64,000 nucleotides of DNA from assembly GCF_029846715.1 (NCBI RefSeq), contig NZ_JARVWW010000004.1, positions 1 to 64,000 of the forward strand. Direction: 5' to 3'. Position 1 is the stretch's first letter, and every line of letters starts with the position of its first letter. A model generated the notes under the pieces. The model was given only the letters and a program-made list of their open reading frames with translations. It searched no databases and had not been told where the DNA came from. The position numbers and the translations under genes are program-made. Positions 44,704-54,379 of this stretch are shown here, in pieces. Source of the stretch: Bradyrhizobium nivariense (GTDB lineage: Bacteria; Pseudomonadota; Alphaproteobacteria; Rhizobiales; Xanthobacteraceae).

Positions 44704-46254
44704 ATGATCCGCTCCTTCCTGACCGTCTCGACGGGAACACTGGCCTCACGGCTGCTGGGCTTCGCCCGCGATTCCCTGATCGCGGCACTGCTCGGCACCG
44801 GCGCCGTGGCGGACGCGTTTCTGGCGGCGTTTCAGCTCGTCAATGTGGTGCGGCGCCTGCTCAGCGAGGGGGCACTGAATGCGGCGCTGATCCCGGCATG
44901 GCTGCGCGTTCGTGACCGCGACGGCGAGGAGGCCGCAGCGGCGTTCGCGGGACGCGTGCTCGGAACGGTCAGCGCGGGTCTGATCGCGATCTCGATCGTC
45001 ATTGCGCTGTCGATGCCGCTGATCGTCACGATCATCGCGCCGGGCTTCCTCGGCAGCGAAACGCTCGATCTCGCCGTCCGGAACGCGCGGCTGATGCTGC
45101 CCTATCTCGCCTTCGCAGGACCCGTCACGGTGCTGATGGGGCTGCTCAACGCGCAGGGGCGGTTTGCGCTCACGGCGTTCTCGCCGCTGCTGTTCAACAT
45201 CGCCCTGATCGCCGCGATCGCGGCACTCCTGCTGTGGCACGCCGATGCAATCTTCGCCGCGTGGATACTGGCGGCCACCGTCGGCATCGCCGGCCTGCTG
45301 CAACTCCTGATGCTGCTGTCGCAGCGAAGCGCACGCCTCGCCACGCCGCTGCGTGCAGACTTCGACACGGAGATGCGTGGCTTCTTCGCCAAGGCCATTC
45401 CCGGCATGATCGCAAGCTCTGGTCCGCAATGGCTGATCGTTGCGGGCGCGATCATCGCATCCGGCACACCCTCCGCCGTGTCCTGGCTCTATTTCGCCAA
45501 CCGCCTGATTGAGCTGCCGCTCGGCATTGTCGGCGTCGCCATGGGCACGGTGCTGATGCCTGAGCTGACGCGCGCGGTGGTGAGCGGCGACCGTGATGCG
45601 GTCGCGCATGCGGAATCGCGCGCGCTGGAACTTGCGACAGGGCTGGCACTGCCGGCCACGCTCGGCCTGATCGTGCTGGCCGAGCCGATCGTACGGCTGC
45701 TGTTCGAACATGGCGCCTTTGGCGCGGAGGACAGCGCGGCAACGGCGCGCGCACTGATGTGGCTGGCGCTGGGCCTGCCGGCGCACGTGCTGATCAAGGC
45801 GTTGTCCCCGGCCTTCTATGCCCGCAGCGACACGATGGCGCCGCTGCTGGCAACTGCCAAAGGCTTTGTGGTCGCGATCGCGCTCGCGGTGCTGCTCGGT
45901 CATTTTTTTGGCGCAAGTGGGATCGCCGCCAGCATCGCGGCCGGTGCCTGGAGCAGTGCGATCTCGCTGCTCCGGAAAGGCAGCAGTGAATTCGGGTTCT
46001 CGGTCGATGCCGCCGCCCGCAAGCGGCTGCCGCGGATCGTGCTCGCCGCGCTCGCCATGGGCGGCCTGCTGTGGCTGACCGCAGGCCTCATGCCTTCGGA
46101 GGCCCATGGGCTCATCCGCTTCATTGCGCTAGGCTTACAGATCACCGCCGGAATCGCCGTCTACGGCTTGCTCCTGCAAATCCTCCGCGTCGGGTCCTGG
46201 CGCGAGGCGGCCGGTGCCCTGAAGCGCCCCGCCCGGCCCGATCCCGGCGCCTGA
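44704..46254 (+). CDS. murJ: lipid II flippase MurJ
   Basis: A 516-aa polytopic protein (about 14 helices) of the MOP superfamily that moves lipid II to the periplasmic side for peptidoglycan synthesis. The N-terminus [28 protein letters not shown] and [29 protein letters not shown] are the MurJ pattern, including Arg residues in the central cavity. The ATG at 44704 starts directly with the family N-terminus. trpS follows by 73 bp on the same strand, the common alphaproteobacterial order murJ-trpS. Confidence 0.95.
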   Translation: MIRSFLTVSTGTLASRLLGFARDSLIAALLGTGAVADAFLAAFQLVNVVRRLLSEGALNAALIPAWLRVRDRDGEEAAAAFAGRVLGTVSAGLIAISIVIALSMPLIVTIIAPGFLGSETLDLAVRNARLMLPYLAFAGPVTVLMGLLNAQGRFALTAFSPLLFNIALIAAIAALLLWHADAIFAAWILAATVGIAGLLQLLMLLSQRSARLATPLRADFDTEMRGFFAKAIPGMIASSGPQWLIVAGAIIASGTPSAVSWLYFANRLIELPLGIVGVAMGTVLMPELTRAVVSGDRDAVAHAESRALELATGLALPATLGLIVLAEPIVRLLFEHGAFGAEDSAATARALMWLALGLPAHVLIKALSPAFYARSDTMAPLLATAKGFVVAIALAVLLGHFFGASGIAASIAAGAWSSAISLLRKGSSEFGFSVDAAARKRLPRIVLAALAMGGLLWLTAGLMPSEAHGLIRFIALGLQITAGIAVYGLLLQILRVGSWREAAGALKRPARPDPGA

Positions 46255-46327
46255 GGTTAGCGAAATACCCTTGACGGGGCAGCGCCGCTGTTGGAAACGA
46301 CGCCCCGTCTCTTGCAGGAAAGCTGCC

Positions 46328-47380
46328 ATGGCATTCGTTGAACGGATTTTTTCGGGCGTCCAGCCGACGGGCAATCTGCACCTCGGCAATTATCTCGGCG
46401 CGATCGTCAACTTCGTGAAGATGCAGGAAACCCACAACTGCATCTATTGCGTCGTCGACATGCACGCGATCACGCAGGGCGTGGACGTCTGGGGCGGCCC
46501 GGTGGAGCTCGCGCGCAACACCCGCGAGGTGACCGCGGCGTTCATCGCAAGCGGCATCGATCCGAACAAGCACATCGTGTTCAACCAGAGCCAGGTCTCA
46601 GGCCACGCCGAGCTCGCCTGGATCTTCAACTGCGTCGCCCGCATGGGCTGGCTCGGCCGCATGACCCAGTTCAAGGAGAAGGCCGGCAAGGACCGCGAGA
46701 ATGCGTCGGTCGGGCTGTTCGACTATCCCGTGCTGATGGCGGCCGACATTCTGCTCTACCGCGCTACCCACGTGCCGGTCGGCGAGGACCAGAAGCAGCA
46801 TCTCGAGCTGTCGCGCGACATCGCGCAAAAATTCAACAACGACTTCGCCGACTCGATCCGCAGCCAGGGCCCCAATGACGGCCTGTTCTTCCCGCTGCCG
46901 GAACCCTTGATCACGGGCCCGGCGACGCGCGTGATGAGCTTGCGTGACGGCACCAAGAAGATGTCGAAGTCGGACGCGTCCGATAATTCGCGCATCAATC
47001 TGACCGACGACGCCGACACCATCGCGCAGAAGGTGCGCAAGGCCAAGACCGATCCCGAGCCGCTGCCGACCGAAGAGAAGGGCCTGGAAGCGCGCCCCGA
47101 GGCCGACAATCTCGTCGGTATCTTCGCCGCGCTCTCCGGCCGCTCCAAGGCCGACGTGCTCAGGGATTTCGGCGGCGGCCAGTTCTCCAGCTTCAAGAAC
47201 GCGCTGGTGGACCTGTGCGTCACGAAGCTCGCGCCGATCGCCGGCGAGATGAAGCGCCTTGTCGCCGACCCCGGTCATATCGACACCACCCTGAACGGCG
47301 GCGCCGACCGGGCCCGCGCCATCGCCGACGAGACCATGAAGCTCTCGAAGGACATCGTCGGCTTCATCCGCCGGCGCTGA
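46328..47380 (+). CDS. trpS: tryptophanyl-tRNA synthetase
   Basis: A 350-aa class I synthetase. The HIGH-type motif is [12 protein letters not shown] near residue 15, and the KMSKS loop is [11 protein letters not shown], in the second half. [18 protein letters not shown] is also diagnostic. It charges tRNA-Trp. The ATG at 46328 is chosen because the conserved FSGVQPTG starts eight residues later. It follows murJ and precedes a universal stress protein gene, likely in one transcript. Confidence 0.97.
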   Translation: MAFVERIFSGVQPTGNLHLGNYLGAIVNFVKMQETHNCIYCVVDMHAITQGVDVWGGPVELARNTREVTAAFIASGIDPNKHIVFNQSQVSGHAELAWIFNCVARMGWLGRMTQFKEKAGKDRENASVGLFDYPVLMAADILLYRATHVPVGEDQKQHLELSRDIAQKFNNDFADSIRSQGPNDGLFFPLPEPLITGPATRVMSLRDGTKKMSKSDASDNSRINLTDDADTIAQKVRKAKTDPEPLPTEEKGLEARPEADNLVGIFAALSGRSKADVLRDFGGGQFSSFKNALVDLCVTKLAPIAGEMKRLVADPGHIDTTLNGGADRARAIADETMKLSKDIVGFIRRR

Positions 47381-47488
47381 TAATAAGTTCGCGAAACGCG
47401 GCCGACGCCCACGGCGCCGGCCGCTTCTCCTCTCCCCAAGCGGGACGGAGTGTGGCAGCATGTCTGCCGTGCACACGCCGGGACATGC

Positions 47489-47983
47489 ATGACCAGCAAG
47501 CGACTTTGCTTCGAGCCGGGTCACAAGCCCAAATGCCTCGTCATCGTCGACGACACCGCCGAATGGGATCGCGCGGTCTATTATGCCAGCCGCTGGGCGA
47601 TCCGCGCCGGCGGCGGCGTGGTGATGCTCCGCATCATCGAGCCCGAACAGCAGACCCAGGAATGGCTCGGGGTCGCCGACATCATGCGCGCCGAAGCGCA
47701 TGAGGCGGCAGAAGCCGCGCTCGACCGCGCCGCCGGCCGCGCCAACGGCATCGCCGCGATCACGCCGGAGCGGGTCATCCGTGAAGGTGCGGCGATGGAA
47801 CAGCTGCTGGCGGTGATCGACGAGGACCCCGACATCGCCATGCTGGTGCTCGCCGCGAATCCGGGCGCGGAGGGCCCGGGGCCATTGGTCTCGCTGCTCG
47901 CGCACGCGCTGGGCACGTTCCCGGTGCCGGTGACGGTCATTTCGGGCGCGCTGAGCGACCAAAGCGTGGATTCGCTGTCGTAG
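47489..47983 (+). CDS. universal stress protein (UspA) family protein
   Basis: A protein of about 164 aa with one Usp fold: KCLVIVDDTAEWDRAVYYASRWAIRAGGGVVMLRIIEP opens the first half, and the end LLVSLLAHALGTFPVPVTVISG-like LVSLLAHALGTFPVPVTVIS closes it. The usual ATP-binding G-2x-G-9x-G(S/T) is partly changed (ANPGAEGPGPLVS), so nucleotide binding is uncertain. The start at 47489 (MTSKRLCF) is preferred over 47450. It follows trpS by about 108 bp. Confidence 0.85.
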   Translation: MTSKRLCFEPGHKPKCLVIVDDTAEWDRAVYYASRWAIRAGGGVVMLRIIEPEQQTQEWLGVADIMRAEAHEAAEAALDRAAGRANGIAAITPERVIREGAAMEQLLAVIDEDPDIAMLVLAANPGAEGPGPLVSLLAHALGTFPVPVTVISGALSDQSVDSLS

Positions 47984-48155
47984 GCTGCTGCGCTTCACCT
48001 CGCCTCGCTTGCCGGGAGAGGGAGAAACGGGCACCTTAACCCGCTGATATAACAGGTGAACGGTCAGCTCCCCCCTTGACCGTGCGTTCGCCGTCGCCAT
48101 CTGCTAGTGGATAGAGCACGCGCCGGCCTTGAACCGGCGACGTCTGGAGAAAACC

Positions 48156-48725
48156 ATGTTCATTCAAACCGAAGCCACCCCCAATCCCGCCACGCTGAAG
48201 TTCATTCCCGGCCGCGTCGTGGTCGACGGCGGCCCGATGGAATTTGCGAGCCGCGAAGCGGCCACGCGCTCGCCGCTCGCCGAAAAGCTGTTCGACGTGC
48301 CCGGCATCACCGGCGTGTTCTACGGATCGGACTTCATCACCGTGACCAAGTCGAACGGTGAATGGCAACAGCTCAAGCCCGCGATCCTCGGCGCCATCAT
48401 GGAGCACTACATGTCCGGCGCGCCGCTGCTCGCCGACGGCGCGGCCGCGAGCGATGCCGATCTCGACGACGAGGACGAGTTCTTCGACGAGGCCGACGCC
48501 GAGACGGTCGACATGATCAAGGATCTGATCGAGACCCGCGTGCGCCCGGCGGTCGCCAATGACGGCGGCGACATTACCTTCCGCGGCTTCAAGGACGGTG
48601 TCGTCTATCTCAACATGAAGGGCTCCTGCTCCGGCTGCCCGTCATCGACCGCGACGCTCCAGCACGGCATCCAGAACCTGCTCAAGCATTTCGTGCCGGA
48701 CGTGGTCGAAGTCCGGCCGATGTAG
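48156..48725 (+). CDS. Nfu-type Fe-S cluster scaffold/carrier protein
   Basis: A 189-aa protein with the Nfu N-terminal domain (MFIQTEATPNPATLKFIPGR; VPGITGVFYGSDFITVTK) and, after an acidic linker (about 100-116), a NifU-like C-terminal domain with CSGC (Cys158, Cys161) that holds a 4Fe-4S cluster between two subunits. It delivers clusters to target enzymes, possibly including RlmN and MiaB of this window. Ribosome site TGGAGA precedes the ATG. The layout equals mitochondrial NFU1. Confidence 0.94.
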   Translation: MFIQTEATPNPATLKFIPGRVVVDGGPMEFASREAATRSPLAEKLFDVPGITGVFYGSDFITVTKSNGEWQQLKPAILGAIMEHYMSGAPLLADGAAASDADLDDEDEFFDEADAETVDMIKDLIETRVRPAVANDGGDITFRGFKDGVVYLNMKGSCSGCPSSTATLQHGIQNLLKHFVPDVVEVRPM

Positions 48726-48746
48726 GCTGGAGCCGCAAAGGCGTGG

Positions 48747-48769
48747 ATGGCCGGGACAAGCCCGGCCAT
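48747..48769 (+). terminator. hairpin after the Nfu gene, possible terminator or repeat piece
   Basis: The arm atggccggg (48747-48755) pairs with cccggccat (48761-48769) over a five-base loop acaag, 21 bp after the stop. The sequence is related to the repeat at 13232-13320 and lacks a T run, so it may be a fragment of that repeat that stops transcription only weakly. Confidence 0.5.
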
Positions 48770-48810
48770 GATGACGAGCATTCCATGACGGATGGTGCTA
48801 CGATCATTCC

Positions 48811-49506
48811 ATGCTGATCCTCGCCATCGATACCGCGCTGGAAGCGTGCGCGGCTGCCGTGCTCGACACCGACGCCGGCCAGCTCCTCGCGCAGGAGCAG
48901 CTTCTGATGAAGCGCGGCCACGCCGAAGCGCTGATGCCGATGATCGCGCGCGTGATGCTATCAGCCAATCTCGCCTTCACCTCGCTCGATCGCATCGCGG
49001 TCACCATGGGCCCCGGAAGTTTCACCGGCCTGCGCGTCGGCATCTCGGCGGCCCGCGGCCTTGCGCTTGCTGCGAAGCGGCCCGCAGTCGGTCTGACCAC
49101 CTTGTCGGCCTATGCCGCCACCGTCGTCGGCCAGAGCGGAGCGGCGCCGGTGATCTCGGCCATCGATGCCCGGCACGATCACGTCTACTTCCAGATCGTG
49201 GCCGGCGACGGCAGCCAGCTGGTACGGCCGGGCGTCGCTCCCGTCGACGAGGCGATCGCGGCTTCGCAATTCGGCGCGCCGCATCTGGTCGGCAATGCCG
49301 CAAGGATCCTCGCCGAGCGCTGGCCGAAAGATATCCCGCAGCCGGTCGCGGTCGACGCGCAGCCCGCGCCCGACATCGGCTGGGTCGCATGGCTTGGCGC
49401 CGCGGCCGATCCCGAGACAAATCCGGCGCGGCCGTTCTATCTACGCGCGCCCGATGCAAAGCCGGCCGCACAACCGCCGCTCGCAGCGCAAGCCGCAAGC
49501 TCATGA
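48811..49506 (+). CDS. tsaB: tRNA threonylcarbamoyladenosine biosynthesis protein TsaB
   Basis: A 231-aa ASKHA-fold protein that partners TsaD and TsaE in making t6A at tRNA position 37. The N-terminus MLILAIDTALEACAAAVLDTD and TMGPGSFTGLRVGISAARGLALA are the TsaB signatures. It lacks the metal-binding histidines of TsaD, as it should. Its stop overlaps the rimI start (ATGA at 49503), the usual pairing. Confidence 0.95.
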   Translation: MLILAIDTALEACAAAVLDTDAGQLLAQEQLLMKRGHAEALMPMIARVMLSANLAFTSLDRIAVTMGPGSFTGLRVGISAARGLALAAKRPAVGLTTLSAYAATVVGQSGAAPVISAIDARHDHVYFQIVAGDGSQLVRPGVAPVDEAIAASQFGAPHLVGNAARILAERWPKDIPQPVAVDAQPAPDIGWVAWLGAAADPETNPARPFYLRAPDAKPAAQPPLAAQAASS

Positions 49507-49988
49507 TGAGATGGGTGTCGCAATGGTGGCGCGGCGGCACGGTCGCTGTCGAGCCGGCTGTCGCGCGCGACGTCGCGCGGCTGGCGCAGCTTCACGGCGC
49601 CTGCTTCGCGCGCGGCTGGGGCGAAGCCGAGTTCGAGAGCATGCTCAGTGAGCGCAACACGCTGGTGCACCGGTTGCGCCTCGGCCGCGACACGATCGGC
49701 TTTGCGGTGTCGCGGATCGGCGCAGACGAGGCGGAAATCCTCTCGATCGCAGTCGACCAGGCCCATCGCGGCCGCGGCCTCTCCCGCACGCTGCTGATGA
49801 CCCATCTCGGCCACCTGGCAGGACGCGGCGTGCGCACAATATTTCTCGAGGTCGAGGAAAATAACCAACCGGCGCGGCGGCTCTACGACCGAACCGGATT
49901 CATGGTGGTCGGACGCCGCGAACGCTATTATAAGCAGCCGAACGGGGAACAATTGAACGCACTTCTGATGCGACGTGACTTGTCGTAA
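49503..49988 (+). CDS. rimI: ribosomal protein bS18-alanine N-acetyltransferase
   Basis: A 161-aa GNAT acetyltransferase. Acetyl-CoA loop: SIAVDQAHRGRGLSRTLLMTHL (RGRGL), followed by FLEVEENNQPARRLYDRTGFMVVGRRERYY, the typical RimI C-terminus with Asn and Tyr. The usual target is the N-terminal Ala of protein S18. The start overlaps tsaB by four bases. The next gene, fur, begins 39 bp on. Confidence 0.92.
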   Translation: MMRWVSQWWRGGTVAVEPAVARDVARLAQLHGACFARGWGEAEFESMLSERNTLVHRLRLGRDTIGFAVSRIGADEAEILSIAVDQAHRGRGLSRTLLMTHLGHLAGRGVRTIFLEVEENNQPARRLYDRTGFMVVGRRERYYKQPNGEQLNALLMRRDLS

Positions 49989-50027
49989 CATTGATGGCAG
50001 AAAGCGGCCCCGTCAGGCAGACATCAT

Positions 50028-50483
50028 ATGACTGGACTTAAACCTTCCCCCGCATCCAAGGCATCCGGCATCGAGGCGCGCTGTGCCGCCACCGGCATGC
50101 GCATGACCGAGCAGCGCCGTGTCATCGCCCGCGTGCTCGCAGAGGCGGTCGATCATCCCGATGTCGAGGAACTATACCGCCGCTGTGTCGCGGTCGACGA
50201 CAAGATCTCGATCTCGACCGTGTATCGTACTGTCAAACTGTTCGAGGATGCAGGCATCATCGAGCGCCATGATTTCCGCGAAGGCCGCGCGCGCTACGAG
50301 CAGATGCGCGACAGCCATCACGACCACCTCATCAACCTGCGCGACGGCAAGGTGATCGAATTCACCTCCGAGGAGATCGAGAAGCTCCAGGCGGAGATCG
50401 CCCGCAAGCTCGGCTACAAGCTGGTCGATCACCGCCTCGAACTCTATTGCGTCCCGCTCGACGACGACAAGCCCACAAGCTAA
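50028..50483 (+). CDS. fur: Fur family transcriptional regulator (Fur/Mur type)
   Basis: A 151-aa metalloregulator. The winged helix is CAATGMRMTEQRRVIARVLAEAVDHPDVEELYRRC with recognition helix ISISTVYRTVKLFEDAG; the metal-binding core is SHHDHLINLRDGKVIEF and the C-terminal EIARKLGYKLVDHRLELYC. There is no CxxC zinc site. In rhizobia, proteins of this type respond to iron or manganese (Mur), while Irr controls most iron genes; which metal is used here is not readable. Context next to rimI and the Nfu gene is conserved. The HAD gene starts directly at its stop. Confidence 0.92.
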   Translation: MTGLKPSPASKASGIEARCAATGMRMTEQRRVIARVLAEAVDHPDVEELYRRCVAVDDKISISTVYRTVKLFEDAGIIERHDFREGRARYEQMRDSHHDHLINLRDGKVIEFTSEEIEKLQAEIARKLGYKLVDHRLELYCVPLDDDKPTS

Positions 50484-51164
50484 GTGCCCATCGATCTCGT
50501 CATCTTCGATTGCGACGGCGTGCTCGTGGACAGCGAGGTGATCTCCTGTCGCGCGCACGCGGATGTGCTGTCCAGGCACGGCTATCCGATCACATCGGAG
50601 CAGGTGCTGGTCCGCTTCCTCGGCGTGTCCGAGAAAGATGCACGGCGAATGGTCGAACAGGAGATCGGCTGCAATCTTCCCGGCGATCTCGAGAGCCAGG
50701 TGAATGCAGCGACGCTGCAATTTTATGCCAGCGATCTACAGCCGATCACCCATGTGGCCGCAGCGATTGGCGCAATCGATTTGCCCAAATGCGTTGCGTC
50801 GAGCGGCACGCCGGAGAAGATCCACCACGGCCTGACTTGCGCCGGTCTCTACGATCTGCTCGCTCCGAACATCTTTTCCGCGAGCCAGGTCGCACGCGGC
50901 AAGCCCGCGCCCGATCTTTTTCTGTTCGCCGCCGCACAGATGAAAGTCGCCCCCGAGCGGTGCCTCGTGATCGAGGACAGCGTCCCAGGGGTGACCGGCG
51001 CGCATGCCGCCGGGATGACCGTGCTGGGCTTTCACGGTGGCAGCCATTGCCCGCCAGGCCACGCTGAAAGGCTGCGGGCCGCGGGGGCCGGATTGACGTT
51101 CGACGATATGCGGCAATTGCCGGAACTGGTCCGGCGGGTCGCGGCGGACACTCTGGCGGGCTGA
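50484..51164 (+). CDS. HAD-superfamily hydrolase (beta-phosphoglucomutase/phosphatase-like)
   Basis: A 226-aa HAD hydrolase with GTG start immediately after the fur stop (no gap), so it is coupled to fur. Motif I is [14 protein letters not shown] with Asp nucleophile and Asp acid/base; [14 protein letters not shown] is motif [13 protein letters not shown] and [17 protein letters not shown] are motifs III and IV. It resembles phosphoglycolate phosphatase-like or sugar-phosphate phosphatases (YniC/YfbT type). The substrate is unknown. Confidence 0.9.
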   Translation: MPIDLVIFDCDGVLVDSEVISCRAHADVLSRHGYPITSEQVLVRFLGVSEKDARRMVEQEIGCNLPGDLESQVNAATLQFYASDLQPITHVAAAIGAIDLPKCVASSGTPEKIHHGLTCAGLYDLLAPNIFSASQVARGKPAPDLFLFAAAQMKVAPERCLVIEDSVPGVTGAHAAGMTVLGFHGGSHCPPGHAERLRAAGAGLTFDDMRQLPELVRRVAADTLAG

Positions 51165-51358
51165 TCCAGGGCACCTGTTCAGGGCACTTGGCGGCATCGG
51201 GGGCGCGCATGAACCCGGAATCCAGAGGTTTTGACGGGATTTCCGCACTTTCCGCTGGCGCTCGCCCCGGAATGACAGCCCAATGGGTTCCAATCGCTGG
51301 ATTTTCGCCGCCCCAGCCTATATCTGAGGGCGGTCCTCCACCTCAATTTTCGAGTTCC
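51165..51358. other. gap with a degenerate palindromic repeat before miaB
   Basis: At about 51211-51282 the words acccggaatccagag and ccccggaatgacag flank a GC-rich middle and look like a worn copy of the Bradyrhizobium intergenic repeats. No gene is seen. The miaB promoter is presumably in the last 60 bp. Confidence 0.45.
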
Positions 51359-52747
51359 ATGACGCCGCCGCGCAAGCTGCACATCAAATCATATGGCTGC
51401 CAGATGAACGTCTACGATGCCCAGCGCATGGTGGACACGCTGGCCCCGGAAGGATTCGTGGAGACGGCCAGTGCCGAGGACGCCGACCTCGTCATCCTCA
51501 ACACCTGCCATATCCGCGAGAAGGCCTCGGAAAAGGTCTATTCCGAGCTCGGCCGGCTGCGCGTCGCCAAGGACGAGGCTGCGCGCGGGGGCCGCACCAT
51601 GCAGATCGCGGTCGCCGGCTGCGTGGCCCAGGCCGAGGGCGAGGAGATCGTGCGCCGTGCACCCGCCGTCGACGTCGTGGTGGGACCGCAGAGCTATCAT
51701 CATTTGCCGCAGCTATTGAAGCGCGCCGGCCATGAAGGCCGTGCGATCGAGACCGAATTTCCGGCCGCGGACAAGTTCGGCTTCCTTGCCCAGCCCAGGC
51801 CCGAGGCGATCCGCGCCCGCGGCATTTCCGCTTTCGTCACGGTCCAGGAAGGCTGCGACAAGTTCTGCACCTTCTGCGTCGTGCCTTACACCCGTGGTTC
51901 GGAAGTCTCGCGGCCGGTGGCAAGGATCGTCGACGACGTGAAGCGGCTGGCCGATAACGGCGTGCGCGAGCTCACGCTGATCGGCCAGAACGTCAACGCC
52001 TATCACGGCGAGGGGCCGGACGGGAAAAGCTGGCCGCTCGGCCGATTGCTGGAGCACCTCGCGGCGCTCCCGGGCATCGCGCGGCTGCGCTATTCGACCA
52101 GCCATCCCCGCGACGTCGACGACAGTTTGATTGCAGCCCATCGCGATCTCGATGCCTTGATGCCGTTCGTGCACCTGCCGGTACAGTCGGGTTCGGACCG
52201 GATTCTGGCCGCCATGAACCGGAAACATACCGCCGATGATTATCGGCGTGTCGTCGATCGTTTCCGGTCCGCGCGCCAAGACATTGCTTTTTCATCAGAT
52301 TTTATCGTCGGCTTCCCCGGCGAGAGCGAGCAAGATTTTCTCGCCACACTCGCGCTTGTCACGCAAATCGGCTACGCTGCGGCATATTCGTTCAAATACT
52401 CCGCCCGGCCGGGAACGCCGGCCGCGGACATGCAGGAGACGGTGTCCCCCTCCGAGATGGACCAGCGATTGGAGCGGCTCCAGGAACTGATCGACAGCCA
52501 GCAATCGGCCTTCAACAAGGCTGCGATTGGCTCAACGGTCGACGTGCTGTTCGAGCGTCCGGCTCGCAAGGACGGCCAGATCGTCGGCCGCACCGCATTC
52601 CTCCAGCCTGCACATGTGATGGCCTCGCCCGACATCATCGGACAAATCCTGCCGGTCCGGATCGACAGTCTCGAACGCTACAGCTTCCTCGGCGAGCTCG
52701 CCACGACGCGCGAGCCCGCTTTATCGCTCATCGCCACTGGAGCCTGA
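51359..52747 (+). CDS. miaB: tRNA-2-methylthio-N6-dimethylallyladenosine synthase
   Basis: A 462-aa radical SAM methylthiotransferase that adds the methylthio group to i6A37 of tRNAs. First cluster Cys residues: [16 protein letters not shown] and VAGCVAQ; radical SAM cluster [17 protein letters not shown]-terminal TRAM region ([22 protein letters not shown]). The ATG at 51359 starts directly before the domain ([14 protein letters not shown]). It is four bases from phoH and heads the miaB-phoH-ybeY-corC-lnt operon. Confidence 0.97.
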   Translation: MTPPRKLHIKSYGCQMNVYDAQRMVDTLAPEGFVETASAEDADLVILNTCHIREKASEKVYSELGRLRVAKDEAARGGRTMQIAVAGCVAQAEGEEIVRRAPAVDVVVGPQSYHHLPQLLKRAGHEGRAIETEFPAADKFGFLAQPRPEAIRARGISAFVTVQEGCDKFCTFCVVPYTRGSEVSRPVARIVDDVKRLADNGVRELTLIGQNVNAYHGEGPDGKSWPLGRLLEHLAALPGIARLRYSTSHPRDVDDSLIAAHRDLDALMPFVHLPVQSGSDRILAAMNRKHTADDYRRVVDRFRSARQDIAFSSDFIVGFPGESEQDFLATLALVTQIGYAAAYSFKYSARPGTPAADMQETVSPSEMDQRLERLQELIDSQQSAFNKAAIGSTVDVLFERPARKDGQIVGRTAFLQPAHVMASPDIIGQILPVRIDSLERYSFLGELATTREPALSLIATGA

Positions 52748-52751
52748 ACCC

Positions 52752-53807
52752 TTGCCAAAAAGCGCATCGGATTCGTCTACTATCGCTTCCAGCCGCAAAT
52801 TTGACCGCGACATGCAGGTTCCGCCCGAGACTCAGGTCGTCATCGACTTCGACGACAACCGCGCCGCGTCCGCGCTGGTCGGTCCTTACGGCCAGCATCT
52901 GGCGCAGATCGAGCGGCGGCTCGGCGTCGTCGTCGATTCCAAGGGCAACCACATCACCATCGGCGGCTCGCGCGACGGCTGCGATGCCGCTCGCCGCGTG
53001 CTGGAGACGCTCTACGCGCAGGCCGTGAAGGGACAGGATCTCGACCAGGGGGAGGTCGAGGGGGCGATCCGCGCCGTCATCGCGCAGGGCTCGCTGTTCG
53101 AGTTCGACGCCAAGTCGGCCAAATCCACCTTCGACAGCATCAATTTGCGCAAGCGCCCGGTGCGCGCGCGCACGGCGGCGCAGGATTCCTACATCCGCGC
53201 GCTGAAGCGCCACGAGCTGGTGTTCGGCATCGGCCCCGCCGGCACCGGCAAGACCTGGCTCGCGGTCGCGCATGCCGCGCAACTGTTCGAGCGCAAGGAA
53301 GTCGACAAGATCATCCTGTCGCGCCCGGCGGTGGAAGCCGGCGAGCGGCTCGGCTTCTTGCCGGGCGATCTCCGCGAGAAGGTCGATCCTTATCTGCGCC
53401 CGATCTACGATGCGCTCTACGATCTCATGGATGCGCGCATCGTCGAGCGCGCGCTGCAGACCGGCGAGATCGAGATCGCGCCGCTCGCCTTCATGCGCGG
53501 CCGCACGCTGACCAACGCCGCCATCATCCTGGACGAGGCGCAGAACACCACGTCGATGCAGATGAAGATGTTTTTGACCCGTCTCGGCGAGAACAGCCGC
53601 ATGATCGTAACAGGCGATCCCTCGCAGATCGACCTGCCGAACGGCCAGACCTCGGGCCTCGCCGAGGCGACGCGCCTGCTGACCGGCGTCGAAGGCATTG
53701 CGCAAGTTCATTTCAAGGCCGAGGACGTGATCCGCCACGAGCTCGTGGCGCGGATCGTCTCCGCCTACGAAGGGGCGCCGCAGCGGCCGGCCGCCGGTAG
53801 ATCCTGA
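52752..53807 (+). CDS. PhoH family ATPase (YbeZ type)
   Basis: A 351-aa P-loop NTPase: Walker A FGIGPAGTGKTWLAV, Walker B AAIILDEAQNTT, and ENSRMIVTGDPSQIDLP. An N-terminal KH-like domain (GPYGQHLAQIERRLGVVVDSKGNHITIGG) suits RNA binding. YbeZ interacts with YbeY, encoded next, in rRNA maturation. The TTG at 52752 is the earliest start; an ATG at 52812 (MQVPPETQ) would remove 20 residues and is also possible. It lies five bases after the miaB stop. Confidence 0.93.
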   Translation: MPKSASDSSTIASSRKFDRDMQVPPETQVVIDFDDNRAASALVGPYGQHLAQIERRLGVVVDSKGNHITIGGSRDGCDAARRVLETLYAQAVKGQDLDQGEVEGAIRAVIAQGSLFEFDAKSAKSTFDSINLRKRPVRARTAAQDSYIRALKRHELVFGIGPAGTGKTWLAVAHAAQLFERKEVDKIILSRPAVEAGERLGFLPGDLREKVDPYLRPIYDALYDLMDARIVERALQTGEIEIAPLAFMRGRTLTNAAIILDEAQNTTSMQMKMFLTRLGENSRMIVTGDPSQIDLPNGQTSGLAEATRLLTGVEGIAQVHFKAEDVIRHELVARIVSAYEGAPQRPAAGRS

Positions 53808-53868
53808 CGAGACAGCAACCGGACCATATGGGCGCGGACACAGCGCCCCTTCGTTCCGAACAAGGACA

Positions 53869-54378
53869 ATGTCACACCCCAACCTTCCCATTACCGAGGT
53901 CCTCGTCGTCGCCGATTGCTGGCAGCGGGAGCCCGATTCCGAAGCCGTGATCCTGCGCGCCGTGGCGGCCGCCGCCGAGAATGTCGAGGAAGACGTTGCC
54001 GAGGCGGAAGTGGCGGTGATGCTGACCGATGATGTCGGCATCCGCACGCTGAACAGCAACTGGCGCGGCATCGACAAGCCGACCAACGTGCTATCGTTTC
54101 CCGCACTGCAGCCGGAAGGCGACTGGAAGCCAGGCGATGCGCCGCGCATGCTCGGCGACATCGCGATCGCCTACGAGACCATGCGGCGTGAGGCAGATGA
54201 GGAACAGAAACCGTTCGATCATCATTTGAGCCATCTCGCCGTGCACGGTTTCCTGCATCTGGTCGGCTACGACCACGAAAACGAAGACGACGCGGAGGAA
54301 ATGGAAGCGCTCGAACGAGAGATCCTGGCTCATCTCGGCATTCCCGACCCCTATGCCGACCGCCCAGGGACGCATTGA
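53869..54378 (+). CDS. ybeY: endoribonuclease YbeY (16S rRNA maturation)
   Basis: A 169-aa zinc-dependent RNase involved in 16S rRNA 3' end processing and late ribosome quality control. The zinc motif is HLAVHGFLHLVGYDHENEDDAEEME (three His); NSNWRGIDKPTNVLSFP is the second signature. Its position between phoH and corC is the standard one. AAGGAC precedes the ATG. In rhizobia, YbeY also affects small RNA function. Confidence 0.95.
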   Translation: MSHPNLPITEVLVVADCWQREPDSEAVILRAVAAAAENVEEDVAEAEVAVMLTDDVGIRTLNSNWRGIDKPTNVLSFPALQPEGDWKPGDAPRMLGDIAIAYETMRREADEEQKPFDHHLSHLAVHGFLHLVGYDHENEDDAEEMEALEREILAHLGIPDPYADRPGTH

Positions 54379-54379
54379 G

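Noticed and set aside
48105..48150. tRNA-like fragment (ggatagagca followed by a cgccgg-7-nt-ccggcg hairpin)
   Set aside because: A D-arm-like and anticodon-like hairpin are present, but there is no T-arm and no pairing acceptor stem before the Nfu start; at most a tRNA remnant.
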